The translations under genes and the position numbers were made by a program. Shown one piece after another: positions 40,945 through 49,938 of a stretch of DNA of 64,000 bases. The notes under the pieces are model-generated. The model searched no databases and was not told where the DNA came from. It saw nothing but the letters and a program-made list of their open reading frames with translations. This DNA is from Bacteroidaceae bacterium (GTDB taxonomy: Bacteria > Bacteroidota > Bacteroidia > Bacteroidales > Bacteroidaceae), in the NCBI GenBank assembly GCA_017448825.1, contig JAFSKR010000044.1, forward strand, positions 1 through 64,000, given 5' to 3'. Every line of letters starts with the position of its first letter. The first letter of the stretch is position 1.

Positions 40945-41095
40945 TGTACGAAAGTCTTACTTAATAAAGACTTTCTTCACTTATCCACCTTTGTGCTTAG
41001 CGTCTGCTGGTTCGGGCTTTCTTCGTTGCCCTCCCATCAGCCGAGCACTGCACCCCAGGTGTACGAAAGTCTTACTTAATAAAGACTTTCTTCAC
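40945..41095. repeat. 36-bp direct repeat of a gene 3' end
   Basis: An identical 36-base block occurs at 40945-40980 and 41060-41095. The second copy contains the stop codon and codes the terminal VKKVFIK of the 41072-42388 protein; the first repeats the same codons but is preceded by an in-frame stop. The 79 bases between show no clear gene. It looks like a duplicated 3' end or the remnant of a second gene with the same tail. Confidence 0.75.
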
Positions 41096-42388
41096 CTGTC
41101 CATTGCTCATCTTCACAACATTCACACCCTTCTGAGGAGCAGCGAGACGTGCGCCAGAGATGGAGTAGTAAGCAGCTGGAGCAGCAGAGATTGCTGGAGT
41201 GCTCGCAATGGCATTTTCAGATGCAGTTGTGATGATAATGGTCATCAAGAATGGGTTAATCGTTACGCTGTAGATGCCAGCAGGCAGCTTGAAGCTCTGG
41301 TCTTCACCTGTCACAAGTGTTGCAGTCTCGTTCAGAGTGCCATAGTCAGAAGTAACGGAGAGACGAGCAGCGTTGAATGTTGTCCAATCTTCGCTGTTTT
41401 CACCCAACTTACAGCTAAACGCAAACCATCCGTTGCCTTCCCAATTATCTTGTACAGAAATAGTGCCTTTGAAAACGCCTTCTTCTTCGTCATAGGCAAG
41501 TTGAAGAGAACCATCAGAAGGATCCCAGCCGTTGCAGCCATCAAGGTTGCCAATGGCATAAATATGGGTGTTGCTAATCACATATTCATCAACGGTTTCT
41601 GATGTGAGGAAAACCTGCTTTACGACAATCGTTGTCTCACCATCTGGCACATCGACTTCCTCGGAACTTACATTGATATTTTGATAAGCATACTGATTCA
41701 GTGTCTGCCAGTCTTCAATGTCAACAACATAGGTCGTTGCCGTGCTAATTTCAATTTGGTGTGAAACCTCTTCGCCATTCTTGTCAATACCTTGCAATGT
41801 CACCTGACCAAGGCCTGTTACAGACGAAATCTCGAAGATGATGGCGTTGAATGCTGTTACGTCGCGGGCCAACCAAGAGCCGTCCCAACCCCAGTCGCCA
41901 GCGGGCAATGCATGGGTGCTGCCATTGTCAAGTACAGCTGTCTTCACAGCAGCCTCTTCCTCGCCTTCACCGTCAGACAGGTAAATGCGAGTAATCGTGA
42001 TGGTCGTAGCTGCAGAAGCCTGAAGCGCAATCTGATCAATGGCACTCATGTCTTTGCCTTCGAATGAGCACTCCAAAGAAGTGATGCCTACATCACCCCA
42101 TGCACTCGCTTCACCCACGAGAATTTGTGTATTCACTGTAGTAGGTTCTGCAAACTCAAATACGACCTTCTTCCAGGCAGACCAGTCGCACTTGCCTTCA
42201 TCTGTGGCTAACCATGCGGCAAGACCACCCCAAGATACGGCATTGAACGTGATGCTGCCATCCTCGTTATTTGTCAGACTCTCTGCTGAATTCCACGTAT
42301 AAGTGAACTTTGCAGTGATGTCTTCTGTGGTAGCATTTGCTGCAAGAGCAACAACTACCATTGCCAAAGAAAGTAAAATTTTCTTCAT
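41072..42388 (-). CDS. Secreted beta-rich protein with sorting-like C-terminus
   Basis: A 438-residue exported protein (signal ends near ANAT, residue 20). Two similar beta-sandwich stretches of about 110 residues follow, each with SWGGLAAWLA/WDGSWLARD-type aromatic patches and AWKKVVFEF/FNAIIFEI strands, suggesting carbohydrate-binding-like modules. A third region (HIYAIGNLDGCNGWDPSDG ... FKGTISVQDN) resembles the SusE/F-type repeat. The tail YYSISGARLAAPQKG ... VKKVFIK is shared with the M6 protease and may direct type IX-like export (inferred). A strong terminator follows. No catalytic residues were recognised; a starch- or glycan-binding role is a guess. Confidence 0.6.
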   Translation of the reverse strand: MKKILLSLAMVVVALAANATTEDITAKFTYTWNSAESLTNNEDGSITFNAVSWGGLAAWLATDEGKCDWSAWKKVVFEFAEPTTVNTQILVGEASAWGDVGITSLECSFEGKDMSAIDQIALQASAATTITITRIYLSDGEGEEEAAVKTAVLDNGSTHALPAGDWGWDGSWLARDVTAFNAIIFEISSVTGLGQVTLQGIDKNGEEVSHQIEISTATTYVVDIEDWQTLNQYAYQNINVSSEEVDVPDGETTIVVKQVFLTSETVDEYVISNTHIYAIGNLDGCNGWDPSDGSLQLAYDEEEGVFKGTISVQDNWEGNGWFAFSCKLGENSEDWTTFNAARLSVTSDYGTLNETATLVTGEDQSFKLPAGIYSVTINPFLMTIIITTASENAIASTPAISAAPAAYYSISGARLAAPQKGVNVVKMSNGQVKKVFIK

Positions 42389-42443
42389 AAGCTAAAAAAA
42401 ATTAGTTGGTTAATAAATTTGTTAGAAAAGTTGTTCTTTTGTG

Positions 42444-42475
42444 CAAAGTAACGATTTTTATTTGATTCAAACAAG
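42444..42475 (-). promoter_or_regulatory. Possible promoter for the secreted-protein gene
   Basis: Minus-strand TTACTTTG (plus 42444-42451) differs from TAnnTTTG at one base; CTTG (plus 42472-42475) lies 20 nt upstream and TTTG (plus 42468-42471) 16 nt upstream. The leader would be about 45-55 nt. Confidence 0.35.
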
Positions 42476-42535
42476 GTTTTGGGTAGCAAAAGGTCAAGAT
42501 AGTACATGAAAAAGTTATAATTTGCATAGTGAATG

Positions 42536-42566
42536 CTTGTTTAATCTTTCTTTTTTTGTAATTTTG
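42536..42566 (+). promoter_or_regulatory. Promoter abutting first DUF6057-type gene
   Basis: CTTG (42536-42539) and TAATTTTG (42559-42566) are separated by 19 nt. The -7 element ends only eight bases before the ATG at 42575, so the transcript would be leaderless or nearly so unless translation starts further in, for example at 42623. Confidence 0.5.
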
Positions 42567-42574
42567 CCAGTGAT

Positions 42575-44056
42575 ATGCGATTTGACAATAAAACACATAG
42601 CGTGAGGAAACTGCTGAAACCAATGCTCATCCTCCTGTGGGGTGTGGGATGTTTCCTGTTCTTCCAGATGAAGTATCCATACCACTTCTTCTATCAAGAA
42701 CAGAACCAACTCTTCTTGTTGGATGAGAACTATGTGCTTTCCTATTTCGATAAACCGGCATGGGTTGCTTGTCTGGTGGGCGATTTCCTCACTCAGTTCT
42801 ACTATTATCTTTATGCAGGGCCTGCCATCTTGACGACTGTGCTGTTGTTGCTGGGCGACCTCGTCAGACGAAGTCTCGACCGTTGTTTCAGTTATAGTGT
42901 ACATAAAACGTTGGTCAGTTGGGGCAGTTTTGTCCTTGCACTGGTACTGATGACGTTGGAGGCGCGGCTCTCGCTCTATGAGGCATACCGATTGAGTGGT
43001 ATTGTGGCGTTGACGGGTGGTGTTGCGTTGTGGTTGTTGCACGATGGACTTTGTGACAAGATTCCGTATTGGTGGATGCGTACACTCACGCTCTTCCTTT
43101 CCTCGTCACTGGCATTCTGGATGTTTGGCTGTGGCTATTTGGCACTCTTCTTGTTGGAGATGCTGAGAATCCTGCTGCCCACCTTCCGATTAAGACGACG
43201 TTATTGGGCGATTATACCTTTATTGTTGGTGGCACTGTTGCCCAATTTGCTGCTTCCGAAAGTGTCGGAGCATTATTGTCTTGGCAAGAAGGTCACATTG
43301 CTCTATCCTGGCGAAAGGAAATGGGTGGATGAATCGGCTGCGATGATGTTGGAGCGTAATTTCGCCTACGATAACGAATACTACTTCGGTCACTATGAGA
43401 AGGTGGTGCAGATGTATGAGTCGAACACCGAACCCGAGACGGAGGAGATGTGTTTCTTCTATTGCCTCTCGCTGGCACAGCTCAATCTGCTGCCCGACCG
43501 CCTGATGACGATGGAACGACCGATTTTGGGTACGTTCTACAAAATTGGGCCTGAGACCCCGCTCTACACCATCAAGATGATAAATGAACTGTATTATCTG
43601 TTGGGTGATATGACCTATGCCGAGCGTGCAGCCCTGCTGGCCAACACGTTCTCTCCCAATGGACGGAACGTGCGCATGGTCAAGCGGTTGGTGGAGGTGA
43701 ACTTGGTGAAGGACGACATCCCAGCTGCGATGAAGTATTTGCGACTGTTGAGCAAGACGTGGGTCTATCGGCAGTGGGCTTCCGACCACACACCTGGCAC
43801 GATGTCCGAGAAGGTGAAGGCAGAGATAGCGTATAAGCAGAAATATCTCAATCAGAGTGACCACATCCGTGTGGGCGACGATTGTTATACGATTCTTACG
43901 CAGTTGCTTGACAGCAACCCTGATAACATCGTGGCACTTGACTTCCTGCTGTGCAGCGACATCGTGGCTCGGCAGAAAAAAGTGTTCCTTCGTGATTACC
44001 AGCAATATGGTCCACGAAACAAAGCACTCTATCAACAAGCATTGACTCTCGAATAA
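42575..44056 (+). CDS. DUF6057-type polytopic membrane protein, copy 1
   Basis: A 493-residue protein. About seven hydrophobic helices fill residues 14-230, beginning with a helix followed by the family motif YPYHFFYQEQNQLFLLDENYVLSYF. A soluble, helical, TPR-like half from about 240 contains YDNEYYFGHYEKVVQMYES and NVRMVKRLVEVNLVKDDI. The same plan, including Y-x-EQ-x-QLFL, is found in the two copies on the other strand. Each copy precedes a haem-motif lipoprotein, so the pair probably forms a membrane complex. No enzymatic motif was found. Its stop overlaps the next start by one base (TAATG). DUF6057 is my reading of the family from memory. Confidence 0.7.
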   Translation: MRFDNKTHSVRKLLKPMLILLWGVGCFLFFQMKYPYHFFYQEQNQLFLLDENYVLSYFDKPAWVACLVGDFLTQFYYYLYAGPAILTTVLLLLGDLVRRSLDRCFSYSVHKTLVSWGSFVLALVLMTLEARLSLYEAYRLSGIVALTGGVALWLLHDGLCDKIPYWWMRTLTLFLSSSLAFWMFGCGYLALFLLEMLRILLPTFRLRRRYWAIIPLLLVALLPNLLLPKVSEHYCLGKKVTLLYPGERKWVDESAAMMLERNFAYDNEYYFGHYEKVVQMYESNTEPETEEMCFFYCLSLAQLNLLPDRLMTMERPILGTFYKIGPETPLYTIKMINELYYLLGDMTYAERAALLANTFSPNGRNVRMVKRLVEVNLVKDDIPAAMKYLRLLSKTWVYRQWASDHTPGTMSEKVKAEIAYKQKYLNQSDHIRVGDDCYTILTQLLDSNPDNIVALDFLLCSDIVARQKKVFLRDYQQYGPRNKALYQQALTLE

Positions 44057-45495
44057 TGAAATACTGGTTCTACATACTCATCACCATTTGGGTTTGCGGC
44101 GCTTGTGTACCGTCGCCTGAGCACGTGCAGAAGGTGGACAAAGCGGCACCGATTTATCCAGACTATGCCGATGTGACCATTCCTGTCAATATCGCGCCCC
44201 TGAACTTTCTCTTGCGGGACGATGCCTTGAGTGTGTACGTTTATATAGATAATGTGGTGTTTTACGCTGGGAGAGGGAATGAGGTGACATTTGACATGGA
44301 GGATTGGAAAGCGATGTTGGCAAAGAACGTGGGCAAGTCTGTGGAGGTGAAGGTGGTGGCAAAATATGCTGACGGATGGAAGGAGTACCGTTCGTTCCGT
44401 TGGAAGGTCGTTGCCGATGAGGTGGATCCCTACTTGACTTACCGACTGATAGAGCCAGATTATGAGGTGTTCAACAACTTGGTGTTGCAAGAACGGTGTG
44501 TGGAAAACTTCGATGTGCGTAACTTCAGCGACTATGGTATGGTGGGCAACCGCTGCATGAACTGCCATACGTATGCCAGTCAAGACCCCTCCACGTCGAT
44601 GTTTTATCTGCGAGGGGAAGATGGGGGTGCCATCCTTAATGTGGATGGAAAACTGAAGAAGTTGGAACTGAAACGTGAGGATATGGTGAGTGGTAGCGTC
44701 TATTTTGGTTTCTCACCTTCGGCGCGTTATGTGGTCTTCTCCACCAATGTGATTATTCCGGCTTTCCATGCTCAGGGCAGCAAGCGCATGGAGGTCTTTG
44801 ACACCAAGAGTGATGTGTATGTGGCAGACTTGACCGACAGCCGCTTTATCGATAGTCCGTTGCTGGCTGACAGCACCCAACTGGAGACTTTCCCGACGTT
44901 CTCGCCTGATGGCAAGCATATTTATTATTGTACGGCTCACGTGCTCGACTCGTTGGGCGGGTTGACATCGCTAAAGTACAGTCTGTGTCGGGTGGCTTTC
45001 GACGAAGAGAACGGCACGATAGGTACGGAGGTTGATACGGTGTACAATGCCAAGATGATGGGAAAGAGTGTGTGCCATCCTCGTGTGAGTCCTGATGGAC
45101 AATATCTTGTCTATACAGTGGCAAATTATGGTACTTTCCCAATATGGCATCGGGAAGCTGACTTGCAACTGATGAACCTCCAGACAGGGGAAATCAACCT
45201 GATGGAGGAAGTGAACTCTTCAATGTCTGACACCTACCACTCTTGGTCTTCCAACAGCCGATGGTTGGCTTTTGCCTCGAAGCGAGACGATGGACTTTAC
45301 GGCAAAGTCTATTACACCTATATCAACAAAAAAGGCGTGTGCTCGAAGCCTTTTGCCTTGCCTCAAGCACACCCCAGTTTTTATGATGATTGTTTGAAAT
45401 CGTTTAATGCCCCCGAACAGGGGAAAGGTCGTCTGCCGTTTTCCATCACGGACGTACACCAAGTGCTATCCGCTTCTCCGACAAAATTTCAGTAG
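44056..45495 (+). CDS. PD40-like lipoprotein with CxxCH haem motif, copy 1
   Basis: A 479-residue lipoprotein (lipobox VCGAC, Cys 17). The first 125 residues carry the family motif PIYPDYADVTIPVNIAPLNF; CMNCH at 167-171 is a single c-type haem-binding site; and the remainder contains TolB/PD40-like propeller blades (FSPSARYVVFSTN, FPTFSPDGKHIYYC, HPRVSPDGQYLVYT, SSNSRWLAFASKR). Translation is coupled to copy 1 of the membrane partner. Its last 50 bases overlap the 3' end of copy 2 on the opposite strand. A redox- or ligand-sensing role in the periplasm is inferred from haem motif plus propeller; nothing proves haem attachment. Confidence 0.72.
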   Translation: MKYWFYILITIWVCGACVPSPEHVQKVDKAAPIYPDYADVTIPVNIAPLNFLLRDDALSVYVYIDNVVFYAGRGNEVTFDMEDWKAMLAKNVGKSVEVKVVAKYADGWKEYRSFRWKVVADEVDPYLTYRLIEPDYEVFNNLVLQERCVENFDVRNFSDYGMVGNRCMNCHTYASQDPSTSMFYLRGEDGGAILNVDGKLKKLELKREDMVSGSVYFGFSPSARYVVFSTNVIIPAFHAQGSKRMEVFDTKSDVYVADLTDSRFIDSPLLADSTQLETFPTFSPDGKHIYYCTAHVLDSLGGLTSLKYSLCRVAFDEENGTIGTEVDTVYNAKMMGKSVCHPRVSPDGQYLVYTVANYGTFPIWHREADLQLMNLQTGEINLMEEVNSSMSDTYHSWSSNSRWLAFASKRDDGLYGKVYYTYINKKGVCSKPFALPQAHPSFYDDCLKSFNAPEQGKGRLPFSITDVHQVLSASPTKFQ

Positions 45496-46909
45496 CGGTT
45501 TGTCGCTGGTCGATGTCCACTTTTTCTTTCGTGAAGTCAGGTACATTATAACTGTACATCAGCCGCTCGTAGAAGTGGCGAGGGACTTTCTGTGGTAAGA
45601 GGAACGGCTTGGTCGCTTTCCCCGTTTCGTCAATGGACGAGAGGTAGAGTCGCGTGTAAAGTCCGTCGCCTCGGCGTGAAGAGAAGACGAACCAACGTGA
45701 GTTTTCGCTCCAGTTGTGGTAACTCTCTGTATTGTCGCTGTTCACTTCGTTCAAAGCCTTCGTTTCCCCTGTCTGCAAATTCATGAGCCAAAGGTCAGCC
45801 TCTTGGTGCCAAATGGGGAAAGTTCCATAGTCGGCAAGGGTGTACATCAACCACTTGCCGTCGTAAGATGGCTTGGGAAAGGCGATGCTCATGCTGTCAG
45901 CCTCGGCGTTGAGCAGCGTATCTACCGTTTCGCCATAGCGACCAGTTTGGGCATCGAAAGCGATGGAGCAGAGGTTGTAGCGTACCTGTTTCAACGCCTG
46001 CGGATAACTTCTCTTCAAAGTTGTACAGAAGTAGAGTGTCTTGCCGTCGGGTGAAAAGGCTGGGTAGGTCTCATTGCTCTCTTTCCGGGTCAATAGTGGT
46101 GAGAGCAGGAGTTCGTTGGTTTCTGTGTCAAGGATTTGTAGGTCGCTTTCATGGTCGAAGACCTCAATGCGCTTTTCCTTGGTCATGTGGAAACCTTGCC
46201 GTGTGGTGTTGGTGGAGAATGCCACATAACGTCCGTCAGGATGCCAATATGGATAAACACAAAGTCCCAGTGTTTTGTCGGTCTTGGTGTTCAGCAGTGC
46301 TCGTTTACCATCTTTCTGCACCACGGTGGCACTGTTGGCACCACGTACATGAAAAAGAAATGCTTCCGGGTTGGTGCGGTTGCTGGTATGGCAGTTCACG
46401 CATGCTCCAGGTGTACGTGTGTTCACCATTATCTCATACTCGTCGAAGGTACTAAGGTCACGCTGATACAGCCCCATCTGGCTATATACTTCATAGCCAG
46501 GTGCCACACGTCGATAGGTTAAGCCCCACTCGTCCAGCGGATGCTTGCTCACATACATCTTGAAGTCTTGATATTGAATCCATTGCCCCTCCTTTTCCAC
46601 ACAGAGGGTGAAAGTCAGTTCGCCGCCTTGGTTGTTTGCCACCAGTTCATGCCACAGGTCAAGGTCGAAGTCTATCGTGCTCCCTTGGCAGTGCAGGCTG
46701 CCGCCCTTGCTACCCTTTACGGTCACATCGAGCCGCTGATAGTCACCGCCCTCATAGTCGAAATTCATGGGGGCAATGCCTACGGGAATCGTCACATCCA
46801 CGTAGTCGGGATAGATGGGTGGCAGTTCTCCCGCCTGTTTCGGGTTCTTCACCTGATGGGTACACGCCACCAGCAGGAGCAAGAGCCAATAGTGTATCGT
46901 TCTTTTCAT
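45446..46909 (-). CDS. PD40-like lipoprotein with CxxCH haem motif, copy 2
   Basis: A 487-residue lipoprotein (LLVAC, Cys 16). N-terminal PIYPDYVDVTIPVGIAPMNF matches copies 1 and 3; the haem motif is CVNCH at 170-174, followed by a NRTNPEAFLFHVRG segment shared with copy 3. Propeller blades include WHPDGRYVAFSTN, YPAFSPDGKTLYFC and KPSYDGKWLMYT. It is the last gene of the five-gene minus run, overlapping the preceding DUF6057-type gene by four bases (ATGA) and converging with copy 1 over 50 bases. Confidence 0.72.
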   Translation of the reverse strand: MKRTIHYWLLLLLVACTHQVKNPKQAGELPPIYPDYVDVTIPVGIAPMNFDYEGGDYQRLDVTVKGSKGGSLHCQGSTIDFDLDLWHELVANNQGGELTFTLCVEKEGQWIQYQDFKMYVSKHPLDEWGLTYRRVAPGYEVYSQMGLYQRDLSTFDEYEIMVNTRTPGACVNCHTSNRTNPEAFLFHVRGANSATVVQKDGKRALLNTKTDKTLGLCVYPYWHPDGRYVAFSTNTTRQGFHMTKEKRIEVFDHESDLQILDTETNELLLSPLLTRKESNETYPAFSPDGKTLYFCTTLKRSYPQALKQVRYNLCSIAFDAQTGRYGETVDTLLNAEADSMSIAFPKPSYDGKWLMYTLADYGTFPIWHQEADLWLMNLQTGETKALNEVNSDNTESYHNWSENSRWFVFSSRRGDGLYTRLYLSSIDETGKATKPFLLPQKVPRHFYERLMYSYNVPDFTKEKVDIDQRQTATEILSEKRIALGVRP

Positions 46910-48459
46910 GGTTTCTTTTCGTTGAGGGTTTTCTGTACAAAGTCTTTGTACATCAAGTATTTTTGCTGATTGCCTTCCAGTTGAGGCAGGAGCAGAAGAT
47001 ACTGCATGGCGAGGAAGTTTTGGGAGTTCTGTAGGACGAGTTGCCCCATCACTTTGTCTATCTCTTGTTCACTGAATAAGAAGTCTTTCTCTAATTGGAA
47101 ACGGCGCATCTGCCCATAAACAGGATGGTTATTGATGGCATCTTCGTTGCCTAACAGACGCATCGTCTCGTCTGCCCACCTCTTGTAGAAGAGGGTCTTC
47201 TGCAAGAGTTTCAAGTACTTACCAGCCACGTCATACTGCCCATTGATGAGGTTGGTCTCTGCCAGTCGTTTGAGCAGACGCGCGCTCTTGGTGTTGTCAG
47301 GAATGGCTTCCATTGCCTCAAAGTCAAACTGTTGGGCAGTATTCACCAGTCCCAGATGATAGTATATTTCGGCTGTCATAAGTGACGATTCAAAGTTCAT
47401 GTTGAACGAAGGGAATACCCCCTCTCTTCCGTTCTGATAGAACTGCATGGCACGGCTGTTCATCTCGCCCGTCATGCCCAGTGCCAAGTTGAGCGAGGCC
47501 ACGGTGAGTGGGGTGGTGGGGTTCTTTTTCTGAGCCGTGGCGACAATTTTGTCCCACTGCTGTCTTCTGACCATGAAGTCATAGTGGAGCACTTCGTACT
47601 TATCTGTGTCGTAGGCCGTAGGAATGGCAAAGCCCCCCATTGCGGCAACAGCTACAGTAGCCACGACGCCAGCAGCCTGTGCCCGTTTCCCCTCCAGTTT
47701 CGGCAGATGCTGTATCAGTAAGGGCACCAGCACAAAAGCGAGCATGATGATGTAGTGGATGACGGCCACCTCGTAGAGGTTGATGTTGTAGTTGATACCG
47801 ACAAACAGGCGGAACAGAGGGTAGGGCACCCATGGTGCTGTGGCGATGATGCAAGCCACCGAATAGAGGGCGGCACCACTTGCCAGTGCATAGTTCTTAT
47901 GGTCAAGCACCTCCTTCAGTGCCACATACAGTCCCAACATCATCACGACGGGACCTGCCAACCAGTGCAGCATTGGCATGGCGACCGCTGCATAGAGGAT
48001 TTTACTCCATGCAGATTGCTTGGCAGGATAAGCTATCATGCTCAACTGTGCCATCAGCAATGCCACCACATACGTGAATTTCATGTTCTCATCGCCCATA
48101 TAGAACCATACCAGCAGCACGGGTACAAACGATAGTGCATACCACACGCTACGACTCTCATCACGCTCACGCTGCCCTAATCTCCAGACCCCTATTTGCA
48201 TCAGCACATACACCATAGCAATGATGGCTGCTCCCAACTTTAGGTTGTTGTAGAATTGCACCAAGAATTCTGCCCCATAACGTGCGATGCCCGCTGGTGT
48301 GGTAAGCCGTTCCATGAAGAAATCGTAGTCGAACAGGAAGAGTTGTATCTGTTCATGATAAGCCAATGCTTGTGGATAACGCAATGCCCAAAAGCACCAC
48401 GCCGCTACTGCTAACGCGATAGTCAGCAAGACCTTTCCGTATTTTTTGAGGATATTCAT
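46906..48459 (-). CDS. DUF6057-type polytopic membrane protein, copy 2
   Basis: A 517-residue protein if started at the ATG at 48459, which gives the ATGA overlap with copy 3 of the lipoprotein; the frame is open to 48495 but those 12 residues read through the neighbour's coding end. The N-terminal helix runs into LRYPQALAYHEQIQLFLFDYDFF, the family signature. About ten hydrophobic segments reach residue 290, followed by a soluble helical half with TPR-like repeats (ANLINGQYDVAGKYLKLLQKTLFYKRWADE-type region). It resembles copy 3 more closely than copy 1. Confidence 0.7.
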   Translation of the reverse strand: MNILKKYGKVLLTIALAVAAWCFWALRYPQALAYHEQIQLFLFDYDFFMERLTTPAGIARYGAEFLVQFYNNLKLGAAIIAMVYVLMQIGVWRLGQRERDESRSVWYALSFVPVLLVWFYMGDENMKFTYVVALLMAQLSMIAYPAKQSAWSKILYAAVAMPMLHWLAGPVVMMLGLYVALKEVLDHKNYALASGAALYSVACIIATAPWVPYPLFRLFVGINYNINLYEVAVIHYIIMLAFVLVPLLIQHLPKLEGKRAQAAGVVATVAVAAMGGFAIPTAYDTDKYEVLHYDFMVRRQQWDKIVATAQKKNPTTPLTVASLNLALGMTGEMNSRAMQFYQNGREGVFPSFNMNFESSLMTAEIYYHLGLVNTAQQFDFEAMEAIPDNTKSARLLKRLAETNLINGQYDVAGKYLKLLQKTLFYKRWADETMRLLGNEDAINNHPVYGQMRRFQLEKDFLFSEQEIDKVMGQLVLQNSQNFLAMQYLLLLPQLEGNQQKYLMYKDFVQKTLNEKKP

Positions 48460-49928
48460 TTGAGGGTCACTTGTATGCGTTGGTTGTCTAAACAATTCCT
48501 TCCTGCTGTGCGAGCATCAAACCGCACCTTCTCAGTCGTGAAGTCAGGGCAATTATAGGAATCAAGCATCTCATGATAGAATTTCTTGGGATTTCGTTGT
48601 GGCAGCAAGAAGGGTTTAGTGGCGTTTCCCTTGTCGTCAATGCTGGCAATGAACGCTTGGTTATACATACCGTCGCCCCGTCGTGAAGAGAACACAAACC
48701 AATGGCTGTCAGTGCTCCAGTTGTGGAAACTATCCACATCGGGGCTGTTCACTTCGGAGAGGGAACGTGTCTTGCCTGTCTGCAAGTCCATCAGCCAAAG
48801 GTCTGCTTCGGTGTGGTTAACCGGGAAGTTTCCGAAGTTGGTCACACTATACATCAGCCATCGTCCATCGTAGGAGGGACGTGGATAGGTGAAGCTTTGG
48901 CCAAGGGTGGCAGCGGAGAGCAGCGTATCGACCTCCGTTCCGAATGTGCCCGTCTGTGCATCGAAGGCAATCCGGCAGAGGCTGTACTTCGCCTTTTCAT
49001 ATTCTGCGGGCATACGGCAGGGCTTCGATGTGCAGAAGTAAAGTGTTTTGCCGTCGGCTGAGAAAACGGGGTAAGTCTCCCAATCAACCGTTTGCAGCAG
49101 CGGACAAAGCAGGAGTTCGTGGGTGCGCACGTCCATCACCAGCACGTCGCTCATGGTGTCATACACTTCGATGCGCTTGTCTTTCCCCACGAAGAAGCTT
49201 TGGTGGATGCTGTTCACCGACGAGGTGAGATAGTGTCCTGACGGATGCCAATAACTGTAGCCGAAGTTGGCCTTGGTGCTGTCGGTCTTAGTGTTCAGCC
49301 ATGTCTGCTTGCCGTCCGTTTGGATGACCGTCCCCCCCCTCTCCCCACGCAGGTGGATAAGAAACTGCTCACTGCTGCCTCGATTGGCGGTGTGGCAGTT
49401 CATGCACTGTCCAGGCACTGCCGACTCCTGCAAGATGGGGAACTCATCAAAACTGTGCAAGTCGCGTTGATAGATGCCGATATTGCCACCCACCTCATAT
49501 CCAGGTGCTATGCGTCGATAAGTGATGCCGAAATCGGTGAGCGGACAAGGGCTGACGTGCATCGTAAAGTCCTGATACTGTATCCACTCGTCCTTTTTGA
49601 GTGCCGACACCGTGAAGCGGATGTCAGTGCCTTGGTTCTGTGCTGTCAGTGCATGCCATTCGTCGATGTCGAAATCTGCATACGCACCTTGTGCGTGCAG
49701 TTCGCCCCCTTTGCCGCCTCGTGCCACCACATCTATCAGTTCCACCTCGTCATCCGTCATGTTGAAGTCCATTGGCGCGATGCCTACGGGGATGGTCACA
49801 TCGATGTAGTCAGGATAGATGTCGGGCAGCTCCTGCACGACGGTCGGATTCTCCACCTGCTTCATGCAAGAGGAGAGCAACAGTGCCGTCAGGCAGCCTA
49901 TATATATATAATATGTGTATCGCTTCAT
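48456..49928 (-). CDS. PD40-like lipoprotein with CxxCH haem motif, copy 3
   Basis: A 490-residue lipoprotein (LLSSC, Cys 21). PDIYPDYIDVTIPVGIAPMDF begins the family domain; CMNCH lies at 175-179, and blades WHPSGHYLTSSVN, YPVFSADGKTLYFC and RPSYDGRWLMYS follow. A run of eight G on the coding strand (plus 49332-49339) lies in codons for RGERGGT, a site where replication slippage would truncate the protein. It starts 10 bases after DUF6057 copy 3 and overlaps copy 2 by four bases. Confidence 0.72.
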   Translation of the reverse strand: MKRYTYYIYIGCLTALLLSSCMKQVENPTVVQELPDIYPDYIDVTIPVGIAPMDFNMTDDEVELIDVVARGGKGGELHAQGAYADFDIDEWHALTAQNQGTDIRFTVSALKKDEWIQYQDFTMHVSPCPLTDFGITYRRIAPGYEVGGNIGIYQRDLHSFDEFPILQESAVPGQCMNCHTANRGSSEQFLIHLRGERGGTVIQTDGKQTWLNTKTDSTKANFGYSYWHPSGHYLTSSVNSIHQSFFVGKDKRIEVYDTMSDVLVMDVRTHELLLCPLLQTVDWETYPVFSADGKTLYFCTSKPCRMPAEYEKAKYSLCRIAFDAQTGTFGTEVDTLLSAATLGQSFTYPRPSYDGRWLMYSVTNFGNFPVNHTEADLWLMDLQTGKTRSLSEVNSPDVDSFHNWSTDSHWFVFSSRRGDGMYNQAFIASIDDKGNATKPFLLPQRNPKKFYHEMLDSYNCPDFTTEKVRFDARTAGRNCLDNQRIQVTLK

Positions 49929-49938
49929 CTGTTACTGG

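Larger units (their letters stand above)
40587..41071. other. Intergenic region between GH26 and secreted-protein gene
   Basis: No gene is supported. It holds the GH26 promoter element (40633-40640), about 240 AT-rich bases without recognised features, a strong minus-strand terminator (40888-40920), and a 36-base direct repeat of the neighbouring gene's 3' end (40945-40980) separated by 79 bases of unique sequence. Confidence 0.65.

Noticed and set aside
40945..41095. Possible insertion-sequence target duplication
   Set aside because: The 36-base repeats are too long for usual target duplications and the 79 bases between code no transposase; a duplicated gene end fits better.
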